Assembly (NCBI GenBank): GCA_937990185.1
Contig: CALKBI010000017.1
Location: forward strand, 57,406-121,405
Direction: 5' to 3'
Origin: an uncultured Neomegalonema sp.
GTDB lineage: Bacteria; Pseudomonadota; Alphaproteobacteria; Rhodobacterales; Rhodobacteraceae
DNA: 64,000 nucleotides
In this document: positions 36,020-45,099 of the stretch, piece by piece
How positions within the stretch are numbered: the first letter of the stretch is position 1
How the letters are laid out: the number at the start of each line of letters is the position of its first letter
The notes under the pieces: generated by a model
What the model was told of the DNA's origin: nothing
What the model saw: the letters and a program-made list of their open reading frames with translations, nothing else
Database searches by the model: none
Made by a program: the position numbers and the translations under genes

Positions 36020-36273
36020 GAAAGGCACTTTTTAGGGCTAGAGAAAACCCTGAGATAATCGGGTAAAACTCTTAAACGGCAAGGGAAAACCCTGAAATAA
36101 TGATGCAAAACCCGTGAAGCATCGCCGCTGTGAAGGCAAAACCCTGAAAATTCATGGACAGCCCCCGCGAACAGCCCCTGCCCCGGCTGCAAAAGCCGGG
36201 GCCTCGAAAATTCACGCACAAACTTTCCATCAAGAAATCACGTGTTTTTACGAAAGAAAACACCCTCATAGAT
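36020..36273. repeat. Intergenic region with repeated aaaaccctga motifs
   Basis: In the 250 bp between the cupin gene and the pentapeptide gene, the short string aaaaccctga recurs three times (about 36044, 36085 and 36138), each with its own following context. A GC-rich hairpin, ccccggct/agccgggg, lies at 36181-36201. It lacks a T-run in either direction, so I do not call it a terminator. The open frames here show no coding character. Confidence 0.4.
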
Positions 36274-37776
36274 TTAATCATCCTGAATGGTACATTGCAC
36301 ATCGGTTTCGGGGAGGAAAAGCTCCCACACGCCATTTTCAACAGCCCACTCATTCCAACATGCAACCCGCTGCTCAACAGAAATTTCAATCTCCGGCCAA
36401 TGAGCCGGTGGACCCAACCCAGTCTCCGACAGGTCAGTCGTTTTATCCCCATACATCTGATCTAATTGTGCTTGCGTCAAATTACTGACTTGACTTAGGG
36501 TCGCTCCAATGACGGACGCATACTTGACGACTGCATCTGTCATTTCAACCCGCGTCAGGTCTGCCCCCTCGAGTCGTGCCAGCCTGAGCTCCGCCCCTTC
36601 GAGTCGCGCCTCCATGAGGTCTGCCCCCTCGAGTCGTGCCTGCTCGAGGTCGGCCCCCTCGAGTCGCGCCTCCCTGAGGTCCGCCCCCTCGAGTCTTGCC
36701 TTCCTCAAATCAAGCCCGGCCAACATCGCTTCCCGCAAATTAGCGCCCCGCAAATCCTGCCCATTATAATCCCGCCGTTCGAGGGAGGCACGAGTCTCGC
36801 CACGATCCTCTTCAAACTCGGTTTTCAGACGGGCTGAAATATCTTTTTCCGTGACATCCGTCTCGCCGTTTTTTTCTCTGCTCAGTTCGGCAATCACCTG
36901 GTCCCGATGCGCGCGTTGATACCCACGCCACGCGGCCTCGCGGCCTTTCCAATCTTTGTCCGGTTTGACAAAATTCGCGCGGTATAAACCCGCAGAATAG
37001 AGATACGCCGTTTCAGGATTAGCTTCACCGCGCAACGCCCATACCCGACCGTCTTCGGTTTTCGCCCAGCCATAGGCTCCCACGGTCCATGCAAGCAAAA
37101 CGAAGATAGACCCGTTAAGAAACCGGCTCCCCTCAACCGGAACCGCGCAGGATGCGGCATTCGTCTCGCGGCACATGCCAAGCCAGCTATTCACGCCAAC
37201 CATACACAGCCACGCAAGTTGCAGCCCGATTACTGTGGTCAACACTTCATCATGGGGCGCCCAGCTTTTCATCCAAAACAGTGCCATCGCCACCGGCCCG
37301 ATCAACCAACACAGGCACAGCGTTACAAACCGGGTGAGAGACCAATACGGCCCGCGCGTCACGCCCTCGCGCCGCTCCAATGCGGTGTCCGAGATCAGCC
37401 ACGGATAGACCACTTGCGTCACCGGCTTGCCGCCGATGTCATTGCCCAGAGGCCGCAGCGCTTTCCAAAGTTTATCGAGATACAGGTGCAGATAAGTGTA
37501 AAGCCCCGTCACCAACAGCGGCGCAGCCCAAAAGAAATTCGCCGTCGGAACAGAGACATTAATCAACGGCAGTTGTGTGCTTGCGCCGTATTCAAAGAAA
37601 TCACGGTCCTGCACATCCAGCAGCGTAACCCCGCAAAACAGCAACAGGCCGATCAGACCAAACCACGTCGTCCGCGCGTTTTTGGACACCTCGGCAACAT
37701 AAGCAAGTTGCTCTTTAGTCAATTCGTCGATGGCATCAACAGGCGCAGCCTGCTCCAAACCGTCTTGCATCGCCAT
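36274..37776 (-). CDS. Membrane-anchored pentapeptide-repeat protein
   Basis: This 500-residue protein has about five hydrophobic segments in its first 250 residues (for example TWFGLIGLLLFCGVTLLDV near 35-53 and RFVTLCLCWLIGPVAMALFW near 148-167). A charged region (EKNGETDVTEKDISARLK) follows, and then pentapeptide repeats from about residue 337 to 410, A(D/N/E)L-x-x type, such as DLRGANLREA and LEGADLREAR. Pentapeptide repeats form a right-handed beta-helix, often a protein-binding surface. At the DNA level five near-identical 30-bp units (36568-36717) encode the central repeats, suggesting recent duplication. A start with a good ribosome site (GAGGGG) supports 37776. Function unknown. Confidence 0.85.
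   Translation of the reverse strand: MAMQDGLEQAAPVDAIDELTKEQLAYVAEVSKNARTTWFGLIGLLLFCGVTLLDVQDRDFFEYGASTQLPLINVSVPTANFFWAAPLLVTGLYTYLHLYLDKLWKALRPLGNDIGGKPVTQVVYPWLISDTALERREGVTRGPYWSLTRFVTLCLCWLIGPVAMALFWMKSWAPHDEVLTTVIGLQLAWLCMVGVNSWLGMCRETNAASCAVPVEGSRFLNGSIFVLLAWTVGAYGWAKTEDGRVWALRGEANPETAYLYSAGLYRANFVKPDKDWKGREAAWRGYQRAHRDQVIAELSREKNGETDVTEKDISARLKTEFEEDRGETRASLERRDYNGQDLRGANLREAMLAGLDLRKARLEGADLREARLEGADLEQARLEGADLMEARLEGAELRLARLEGADLTRVEMTDAVVKYASVIGATLSQVSNLTQAQLDQMYGDKTTDLSETGLGPPAHWPEIEISVEQRVACWNEWAVENGVWELFLPETDVQCTIQDD
36568..36717 (-). repeat. Five tandem 30-bp units inside the pentapeptide gene
   Basis: Five consecutive 30-bp units, each beginning (plus strand) ctcgagtc or ttcgagtc and ending gcccc or a close variant, start at 36568, 36598, 36628, 36658 and 36688. 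Each encodes two pentapeptides, so gain or loss of a unit keeps the frame. The last unit has diverged more. They are coding repeats and not a CRISPR array because there are no spacers. Confidence 0.9.
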
Positions 37777-37939
37777 CCCCTCACCAGCCCTCGACTCACA
37801 CTAAACACCAAGTAGCACCGCTAAGAAAGACCGCCGCGTCGCCCCATCGTGACTCGACCGGCGCATCTCTGTACACTCCGCGACGAAGACCCTGCCCCCT
37901 TGCAACGGGACATCGAACAAAATCAACGGAGCTTGGCTT

Positions 37940-39055
37940 GTGAGTGATCTACGCATACCCGCCGAAGGGGTCAGAGCCGTCCTGACGCGCATCTTTGAAA
38001 CCGCAGGCGCAGACCCGATGGAGGCCGATGTCATCGCGACCAATCTCGTTGAAGCCAACCTCGCGGGCCATGACAGCCACGGCGTCGTGCGCACACAGCG
38101 CTATGTGCAATGGGCGGGGCGCGGCGATGTTCATTTCGGGCGACACATCGAGCGCATCATCGACTCGGACGCCTTTGCCTTACTCGAAGGCCATCACGGT
38201 TTCGGGCAAACTTTGGGCCGCGAAGCGGTCGAGGTCGGCTTGGAAAAAGCCCGCGCTATGGGCGTCTCGGTCGTCGCCCTCCGCAATGCCGGTCACATTG
38301 GCCGCATCGGGGAGTGGGCTGAACAAGCCTGCGATGCCGGGTTCGTCTCGATCCATTTCGTCAATGTGAAAAACAGCCTGTTGGTCGCGCCGTTCGGCGG
38401 CGCAGGTCGCGCCATGTCAACTGCTCCGGTCTGCATCGGCGTTCCGAACGGGCGCACGGAAGACGGAGAGAATGACGATTTCATCCTCGACTTTGCCACC
38501 TCGCAAATCGCCGAAGGCAAAGCGCTGGTCGCCCTGAAAAGCGGCAAGCAAGCCCCGCCGACCGCTTTGATTGACGGCGACGGCCAACCCACCGGCGACC
38601 CCCGCGCGCTCTATGGCGATATTGACCCTGCCGCCGTTGCCGACCCGCGCGGCGGAACCGGAGCTTTGGCCGCAATGGGCGATCACAAAGGCTCAGGCCT
38701 CGGCATTGCCTGTGAGTTGCTCGCCGGAGCGCTAACAGGATCAGGAGCCGCCGGAACCGGCGAACGCATTCATAACGGCATGTTGTCGATCTACCTCGAC
38801 GCCGCGCGCATGGATGACGGTCACGGGTGGAGCGCCGCTGTTGCCGAGTATATCGACTTCATCCGCGCCATCCCTCCGGCGAAAGGTATCGATAGCGTGC
38901 TCATCCCCGGCGACCCCGAACGCGCCCGCCGCATCGACAGGCGCGCCAATGGCTTGCCGCTGTCCCAAGGCGTCTGGGACAGCATCGTCATGACCGGCGT
39001 AGAGCTAGGCTTAGACCGCGACACCCTCGAAACCTTGGCAAGAAACCCAAGTTGA
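37940..39055 (+). CDS. Malate/L-lactate dehydrogenase family (Ldh) oxidoreductase
   Basis: This 371-residue protein belongs to the NAD(P)-dependent malate/lactate/ureidoglycolate dehydrogenase family that is unrelated to classical LDH. Features are the catalytic segment NLAGHDSHGVVRTQRYVQWA (20; His48-Ser/His pair), GHHGFGQTLGREAVE, VALRNAGHIGRIGEWAEQA, the cofactor region FDxATSQIAEGK (here LDFATSQIAEGK) and ALAAMGDHKGSGLGIACELL (20). It starts with GTG at 37940. Possible substrates include malate, lactate, ureidoglycolate, sulfolactate or 2,3-diketogulonate; none is indicated by the neighbours. It is divergent from the pentapeptide gene and convergent with the giant outer-membrane gene (20-bp gap). 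Confidence 0.86.
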   Translation: MSDLRIPAEGVRAVLTRIFETAGADPMEADVIATNLVEANLAGHDSHGVVRTQRYVQWAGRGDVHFGRHIERIIDSDAFALLEGHHGFGQTLGREAVEVGLEKARAMGVSVVALRNAGHIGRIGEWAEQACDAGFVSIHFVNVKNSLLVAPFGGAGRAMSTAPVCIGVPNGRTEDGENDDFILDFATSQIAEGKALVALKSGKQAPPTALIDGDGQPTGDPRALYGDIDPAAVADPRGGTGALAAMGDHKGSGLGIACELLAGALTGSGAAGTGERIHNGMLSIYLDAARMDDGHGWSAAVAEYIDFIRAIPPAKGIDSVLIPGDPERARRIDRRANGLPLSQGVWDSIVMTGVELGLDRDTLETLARNPS

Positions 39056-39074
39056 TCGGCGGCGCGAACCCGCC

Positions 39075-42000
39075 CTACTCCGCCGCGTGGAATCCTTTGG
39101 TGATGCCGGTTTGGTCGAAATAATCCCATACCGAGTCGTCCAGCTTAATCCGCACGCGCGCATAGAACCCGGACTGATAAAGATCACGAAGACGGTCTTC
39201 CTCAATATCGATAAAGTTATAACCGACACCGATCTGAACATTCTTCACCACATTGGCCTTCAATTCAACACCAAGCCCCAAGGTGACGTTATCGCCCTCG
39301 TTATCGGTAAAGGCTGCAACGTGACCGCCAACGGCAAACCGGTTTCCACCAAAGAACTCTTCGGTAAAGTCTAATCCAAAATCAACTTCCGCACCACCGC
39401 GCAGCAGATGAAGCGTCGAGTCCGCCGAAAAACTTGAACTGCTGATATCCGAATACTCACCGGAATACCGTGCGTTGAACCTCAGATCATCGGTCGGATG
39501 ATACGTACCACCCAAGCTCCAACGATGAGCGACCTCGCGCAAGTCTGCCTCGTCATCAATCTCAAACTCATAGAGAGCCAACGCCTTAAGGCGCGTGTCG
39601 TGCTCAGGTCGGTACGCCAATCCAAAGCGTAGACGATCTCTCAAGCGGTTATCGTCACGCAGGTCATATGCAAGGCGATTGCGCGCGAGCAAAGTCAGAT
39701 CATTGTTCAACTCATACCCGACCGCCGTGTTGGTAAAGAAACCAAGCCCGCGCTCGTCCCGATCCGCTTCCACGTCATGCCGCAGGATCAAGCCTGTCTC
39801 GTCATTCTCATATGTCAGGCCAAGCGTCGCAGCCGACGAACGGTCTTCGTCCGTGTCAATCGGCTCGACATGTTCGGCGCTCATCCGTATGGCCAGATGC
39901 TCCGTCAGATCCCATTGACCTTTGACCCCATTCGCTGCGCCGCCATCGCCGGAAAGCCCGGCAGTTTGGCGGTACTCAGAAAAGCCGCTGACATTCTCAG
40001 AAACCTGATATTCCGCGCCGACCTTAGTGGTAAAGTTTGCGTCCGCTCCATCGCCCAGACCAAAAAACCCGCTCTCCGTGCTCGATATTTCGTTCAAGGC
40101 ATAAAAGCGCAGTTGAGGACTCCACTGATAATCACCGCCAAGAGAAAGACGCCAATTACCTGTTTCCGTGAAGTCCTGCTCAAACTCGGCATTCAAAGAG
40201 CTACGCGGCAGGAAGTATGGGCGCCAATCAGCGCGGATGATGCCGCTATACACTTCATTGTTGTCACCATCAGCCCGTGTCGTTCTGACAGCACGTCCAC
40301 CGGCAACGAGATCAAGAGACGGACTAACGGTATAGCGTCCTCTGACCTCGGCCCCGATGCGACGGTCATCTGTTTCGATGTTACGGGTATAAAGCGAATC
40401 CGTCGTGATCGACGCTTTATCCGTAATCTCATGATCGGTCGTAATCCGCACTTCTTCACGGCCCGGACCGACATAAGAATTCGGCGCATCAAAGTTTTCG
40501 TCCGTGCGGACGGCTTCGGCGCGAATACCATGCTTGTCGCCGCGATACTCATAGGAAATCCGTGCAGCTTCCCCGCGCTGATCAAACTGGTCTTCCGTTT
40601 GAGCCAACTCCAGTTGAGCATGACCATAATCAGCAGAGTTTACTTCAGCATAACCCGACCGCACGATCCGACGATCATCCAGTTCACGGCTGGCATCCGA
40701 GCGCACCTCCCGATATCCGACCGCGACGCCTTCAATCGGCTCAACACGAATTTCGCCACCATAGACGAGATAGTCATCGCCCGCGCCTTCTTCTGTTTCA
40801 AAAGTCACGCGGATTGAAACAGGGTTCAGGTCTTCATCCACAAGCGGGATTGGACGGTTGAAAATCAGCGACCCACTGAAGAAGTCAATCGTATAATCCG
40901 AGAACCGGCTTTGTGTTAGTGTAGAGATAATGACATCAGGTTGGTCCCGATCTCGGGTGACAATCTCGATAACCTCACTGCCTTCTCTGATCCCATCAAA
41001 ATCGAAATCATAGGGGCCAGACACACCGCGACCCCGTTGTTCGATCACTTGTTGCTGCTCATCGGTTTCCGCCACAAACAGGTCAACCGTAACGGGGCCT
41101 TGCTCGATATGCGCACGTCCACCTGTAAGCGATCTGCGATAAGCGCCTAGACGAATGGCATCCGCCTGAGGCTCAACAGCAATATCCCCGTAGAGAATAA
41201 AGGACTGCTCGCGTTCGACCTTCACATAAAGCGAAGAGCTTGATTGCGCATCAAACCCGCGCTCCGAATTGTCGCCATAGACCGGATAGAACTCATCGCG
41301 GCGGATGTCCCGGAACAGGCGTTCAGACGTATCGTAATCGCTATTATACCGCAGAGTCAGAAGGTTCTCGCCTAGTATTGTGCCCTTCAAATAAAGCTGC
41401 CCGCGAACGCCTTCCGTGGTTTCTTCGAATGAAGAAATCTCATCTTTCGATATCAACCCGTCAAGATTACTGCCTTCCTCGCCAAACTTAATTGCACCTT
41501 CAACGACACCGACAAAAATACGTTCATTGAGATCAGGCGTAAAACCGATTTCTGCTTCGACAGATGCAAAATCCGTTTCCACTCTGATGGTTTCGGTTCC
41601 GACCAAATCTGGTGGAATAAAGTCGAATACTGCCTCACCATTGCTGATATAAGCTTGCAGGCCATGTTGGTTATCACGAATGTCGCGCACATCCCAAGAA
41701 CCATTTTTCGCACTGAGGGTCACATCCGCGGGCACACGAACCAATCGCCCGGCGTCATCAACGACACGGACAACAACGGGAATACGAGCACGCGAATCTG
41801 CCTTTGCTTCTTCTGGTACGAGAACGACAATGCTTGCCGGATTCCCCGGTGCGTACACGATAATCTCTTCGCGGCCCCGATCATTGCCAAAAGGATCGGT
41901 TACAATGGCTGTTATGGTATTCTCGTTGGGCACGAGACGCAGAGCGACATACTCATAAACCTGAACGCCGCCATCTTGATGAATGACCTTAGCGCCAATT

Positions 42001-45000
42001 TGCGATTCAGAAACTTCTTCGCCATTCACCTCCAGCCGTAGTCTTCCCTTGGTTGGACCCTTCACCCGAACCGAAATAGATTGACGATCCGCTTCATGTC
42101 CGGTCGTGATGCCGACAAAGGCAAGCTCGGGGTCAAGGTCTTTGACCAGCTCTTCAATCGGGGTCTTGATGATGTCGAGATCACCGTGATTGCTTTGGCT
42201 GTCTTGCCTGACATCCTCGGTCAGTAATTCCGTCTTTGTATCAATGCCGGTTTCGCGCCGCGAACTATTCCGCGTTACAGTGTCAAATGTGAGCGGCAAA
42301 TCGTCGCGTAACAGAGACTCATCCGCATCTAATTCATTAAATCGACGACGACGTGCCGCGACATCCGCTTCTGCTTCTGCGGACCAAACGAGTGGAAAGT
42401 GTTCGGCACGCAGTTCTCCCCGCTTCAAGTCAACCAAACGCGATCCGGGCGCATGTATGTCATCAACATCCAGTTCTAAATGTATCGCCGATTTAGGCAG
42501 CGTCGATGACTGAATCGCAAACGCCGCCGTCGTCGGACGCAAACCAAATAAAGAATACTTACCTTCTGAGTCAGTTACGACAGATAGCCCATCTGAAGTG
42601 ACGATTTTAACCCCGGGCACACCGGGTTCATTATGCGGGTTGCCCTCCGCATCGAACTTAGTTTGAATACCATCGCCGTTCTTATCGAGGAACACCCGAC
42701 CAATGACAATCGCTTCATCTGCAAAGACACCGCCACGATCATCAATCGTAATCGTTGACCTTGCCTGCGGTGACACAAAGGACAATCCAGTACCCGCTTG
42801 CTGACCGCGAAGCGCGGCCACGTTGACTTTATCACCTTGTCGCGTTGCTGTGCCGACACGGACACCATAAGTGATTACCGTACTCGTGTTCGGGCCGACA
42901 ATATCCAGGTCGAAAGTCAACTGGCCGCTGGAAGTCAACGTTGGCGCGACATCAAAACTTTCGCCATCACGCCGCGCTGAGCCTTCAATAAAGAGAAGGC
43001 CCGGTGGCAATTGGTCCACCACCGAGGCATTTAGCAATGCTTGATCCATCTGGTTATTTGCCGTCAGCGTATAGATAACGAAACCGCCCCGACGTGCGGT
43101 TTGTCGGTCTGACGTCTTCGCAATCGTCAAAGGGATTCCAACTGCAGGATCGAGCGGTACGTCAAAGTTTACAATGGGACCACCGTTAAACGTAAAATCA
43201 GTCCCAAAAGAAATTTCTTCATCAATGCGCCGCTGAAAACCATCAAACGCTCGCCGAACCGATGGAAAGGCGTAGTTGGATGGTGGAAAAATTTCCAACC
43301 TATAATCGCCTCGGGAAATCGTTCCGAAATCAAAATAACCGAGTGCATCAGTTACGCTTTCGGTAATCTGAGAATTACCGGTAAGGCTGGCTGTCTCTGC
43401 AACAAAACCAGCCCCTTCTGGAAGAAGACTGCTCGTGGCTTGAACCGTATCACCTGAAGAAAAGACAACAACCCGCGCACCGGAAACAGGGGCATTCGTC
43501 ACACTATCAAAAACAAAACCACCCGGCTGCAAACCGATGCTGGTGGATAATGAGCTGCCAAGGCAAGTTGCTGTTGCGTTTGCACCGGCATTATCGCCCG
43601 GCAATCCTTCCAGAACATTATTTTGTTGTATCGCAGCATTTGCGCGGATTGCTCCAATCGGTGCCGTTTCAAAAACACCGGCATTAGCACCAGTCTCTCG
43701 CGCAGTTAAGATTTCGAGGTCCCCCAGAGAGGTGGTCGTTACGGTAACAGAGATCTCATCAATCGCATCAGAGACGTTGCAACTTCCGGCACTAACCGTG
43801 AGAAGAATGTTGCGATCGAAAGGTGTGCTTTGGATCGGTGTTCCGCCTGGAATATTCACAAAACTGATTGTCTGACCGGGACCAGAAACAGATGATACGA
43901 CCGCGTTTGAATCCAAGCTCAGCGTCGCAGTACCATCGGAGACATATCCAGTTGCCGTGTTGAAAATATCGTCATTTTCAATTGTAGGCGAGATGGTAAC
44001 TGTAAATTCAAGGTCACTCGAACGTCCGACGGCAAAATCTCCTTCATGGACAAAGGCGACAGCATCAACGCTACTCAAATCACTCGGCAATGTTCTTGTA
44101 TAGCTATGCGTTGCTTCCCCGCGCACATGATATACCGCGTTGAACGCACCACCATCCTCGGCAGATTTAAGTGTGGTATTCAAAGGAATAGGATCACGCA
44201 CAAGGATTGCGTCGGCAAGCTGACCATCGATCAATAGAGGCTCACCATCTACTTCATTGTATGAGGGAAGCGCTGTCTCAGCGTTATTCCGAGCAATAAT
44301 TCTATAGTCAATCTCGCCAAGTTCGGAACGTACTGCCGCCGACTTGATTAAAAGCAACCCGGCATCATCAATGATTGTACGCGCTTCGGTTGTCTCGACA
44401 ATAGGGTCCAATGAGACAGGAATAGGGACCGCACCTTGCACGGGTATAGCTGTTGTCGTCAGCATTGTAGTGGCGACATCATCCTGACTTACCGTAGCGG
44501 GTGTGTTAAACGTATAGATCAACGATATCTGCTCACCGACATCAATCATGACGGTTTGTCCGCTCGCAAGCGGGAAATCACCGCTATCGATGATGCCGTT
44601 ATTATTATTATCGATGTGAAGTTGCCCGGATAAATCAAAGTCATCACCGGCTAGCTCTTCAGCATCAAAGCTGGTGGAAAGGGTTATATTGCCTACGTTT
44701 TCTGTGCGAAAATTATATTGGTTTGAGCTGGATCGTGCGAGACGCAAGTCCTGTCCACCCGATATTTCTAAGGCTGGAACAGGAAGAACCCGAGCAATAA
44801 CGGCATTAGATTGCACAGTTTCAAATGTGCCAAGACGTTCGTTAAAGTAACTGGCTTCAGCGCGGTTCTCGATCAATGAACCCGCCGGTGCGGGGGAAGC
44901 ATAAGATAGAGACTGAGCTGATAAACTAAGAGTAGATGCTAAAAAACCCGCGACCAAATGTCCGAATCTAATACTAACTTTTTGTCTTATTTGACGGAAC

Positions 45001-45002
45001 AT
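39075..45002 (-). CDS. Giant DUF11/SdrD-type outer-membrane beta-barrel protein
   Basis: This protein of about 1975 residues starts at 45002, where AGGAG precedes the ATG; the frame runs on to 45080 without a better start. It has a signal peptide (about 1-36, ending SYASPAPA). The N-terminal half holds surface/adhesin-type modules: a DUF11 repeat near 620-720 (IAKTSDRQTARRGGFVIYTL), an SdrD/B-like repeat near 760-830 (GRVFLDKNGDGIQTKFDAEG) and an Ig/invasin-like segment (RIPVVVRVVDDAGRLVRVPA) near 1070-1150. From about residue 1190 to the end are many alternating amphipathic strands with aromatic girdles (GQLYLKGTILGENLLTLRYN; LTLLARNRLAYDLRD), which indicate an outer-membrane barrel. A role in adhesion or surface layering is inferred. 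It is preceded in the same direction by a second DUF11-type gene and probably forms an operon with it. Confidence 0.85.
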   Translation of the reverse strand: MFRQIRQKVSIRFGHLVAGFLASTLSLSAQSLSYASPAPAGSLIENRAEASYFNERLGTFETVQSNAVIARVLPVPALEISGGQDLRLARSSSNQYNFRTENVGNITLSTSFDAEELAGDDFDLSGQLHIDNNNNGIIDSGDFPLASGQTVMIDVGEQISLIYTFNTPATVSQDDVATTMLTTTAIPVQGAVPIPVSLDPIVETTEARTIIDDAGLLLIKSAAVRSELGEIDYRIIARNNAETALPSYNEVDGEPLLIDGQLADAILVRDPIPLNTTLKSAEDGGAFNAVYHVRGEATHSYTRTLPSDLSSVDAVAFVHEGDFAVGRSSDLEFTVTISPTIENDDIFNTATGYVSDGTATLSLDSNAVVSSVSGPGQTISFVNIPGGTPIQSTPFDRNILLTVSAGSCNVSDAIDEISVTVTTTSLGDLEILTARETGANAGVFETAPIGAIRANAAIQQNNVLEGLPGDNAGANATATCLGSSLSTSIGLQPGGFVFDSVTNAPVSGARVVVFSSGDTVQATSSLLPEGAGFVAETASLTGNSQITESVTDALGYFDFGTISRGDYRLEIFPPSNYAFPSVRRAFDGFQRRIDEEISFGTDFTFNGGPIVNFDVPLDPAVGIPLTIAKTSDRQTARRGGFVIYTLTANNQMDQALLNASVVDQLPPGLLFIEGSARRDGESFDVAPTLTSSGQLTFDLDIVGPNTSTVITYGVRVGTATRQGDKVNVAALRGQQAGTGLSFVSPQARSTITIDDRGGVFADEAIVIGRVFLDKNGDGIQTKFDAEGNPHNEPGVPGVKIVTSDGLSVVTDSEGKYSLFGLRPTTAAFAIQSSTLPKSAIHLELDVDDIHAPGSRLVDLKRGELRAEHFPLVWSAEAEADVAARRRRFNELDADESLLRDDLPLTFDTVTRNSSRRETGIDTKTELLTEDVRQDSQSNHGDLDIIKTPIEELVKDLDPELAFVGITTGHEADRQSISVRVKGPTKGRLRLEVNGEEVSESQIGAKVIHQDGGVQVYEYVALRLVPNENTITAIVTDPFGNDRGREEIIVYAPGNPASIVVLVPEEAKADSRARIPVVVRVVDDAGRLVRVPADVTLSAKNGSWDVRDIRDNQHGLQAYISNGEAVFDFIPPDLVGTETIRVETDFASVEAEIGFTPDLNERIFVGVVEGAIKFGEEGSNLDGLISKDEISSFEETTEGVRGQLYLKGTILGENLLTLRYNSDYDTSERLFRDIRRDEFYPVYGDNSERGFDAQSSSSLYVKVEREQSFILYGDIAVEPQADAIRLGAYRRSLTGGRAHIEQGPVTVDLFVAETDEQQQVIEQRGRGVSGPYDFDFDGIREGSEVIEIVTRDRDQPDVIISTLTQSRFSDYTIDFFSGSLIFNRPIPLVDEDLNPVSIRVTFETEEGAGDDYLVYGGEIRVEPIEGVAVGYREVRSDASRELDDRRIVRSGYAEVNSADYGHAQLELAQTEDQFDQRGEAARISYEYRGDKHGIRAEAVRTDENFDAPNSYVGPGREEVRITTDHEITDKASITTDSLYTRNIETDDRRIGAEVRGRYTVSPSLDLVAGGRAVRTTRADGDNNEVYSGIIRADWRPYFLPRSSLNAEFEQDFTETGNWRLSLGGDYQWSPQLRFYALNEISSTESGFFGLGDGADANFTTKVGAEYQVSENVSGFSEYRQTAGLSGDGGAANGVKGQWDLTEHLAIRMSAEHVEPIDTDEDRSSAATLGLTYENDETGLILRHDVEADRDERGLGFFTNTAVGYELNNDLTLLARNRLAYDLRDDNRLRDRLRFGLAYRPEHDTRLKALALYEFEIDDEADLREVAHRWSLGGTYHPTDDLRFNARYSGEYSDISSSSFSADSTLHLLRGGAEVDFGLDFTEEFFGGNRFAVGGHVAAFTDNEGDNVTLGLGVELKANVVKNVQIGVGYNFIDIEEDRLRDLYQSGFYARVRIKLDDSVWDYFDQTGITKGFHAAE

Positions 45003-45063
45003 CGCGGTTCTCCTGGAGGAATTTGCCGGCGGAGGACAAGGTGTCTTGGAGAGAAATACTTTA

Positions 45064-45092
45064 GGAACGGGCCGGAACATCCGGCCCGTTCC
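45064..45092 (-). terminator. Perfect 13-bp hairpin between the two DUF11-type genes
   Basis: Bases 45064-45076 and 45080-45092 form a perfect 13-bp GC-rich stem (ggaacgggccgga / tccggcccgttcc) with a 3-base loop, 8 bp beyond the stop of the upstream gene. On the minus strand it is followed by TAAAGTATTTC rather than a clean T-run. It may act as an intrinsic attenuator or as an mRNA-stability element that sets the ratio of the two products. Confidence 0.55.
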
Positions 45093-45099
45093 AGTTCGA

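Noticed and set aside
36181..36201. GC-rich hairpin as a terminator
   Set aside because: No T-run follows on either strand.
36568..36717. Regular 30-bp repeats that might be taken for a CRISPR array
   Set aside because: Units are directly adjacent with no spacers and encode pentapeptide repeats in frame.
39777..40817. 346-codon open frame on the plus strand
   Set aside because: It lies wholly antisense to the giant barrel gene, has no family features and is a frame shadow.
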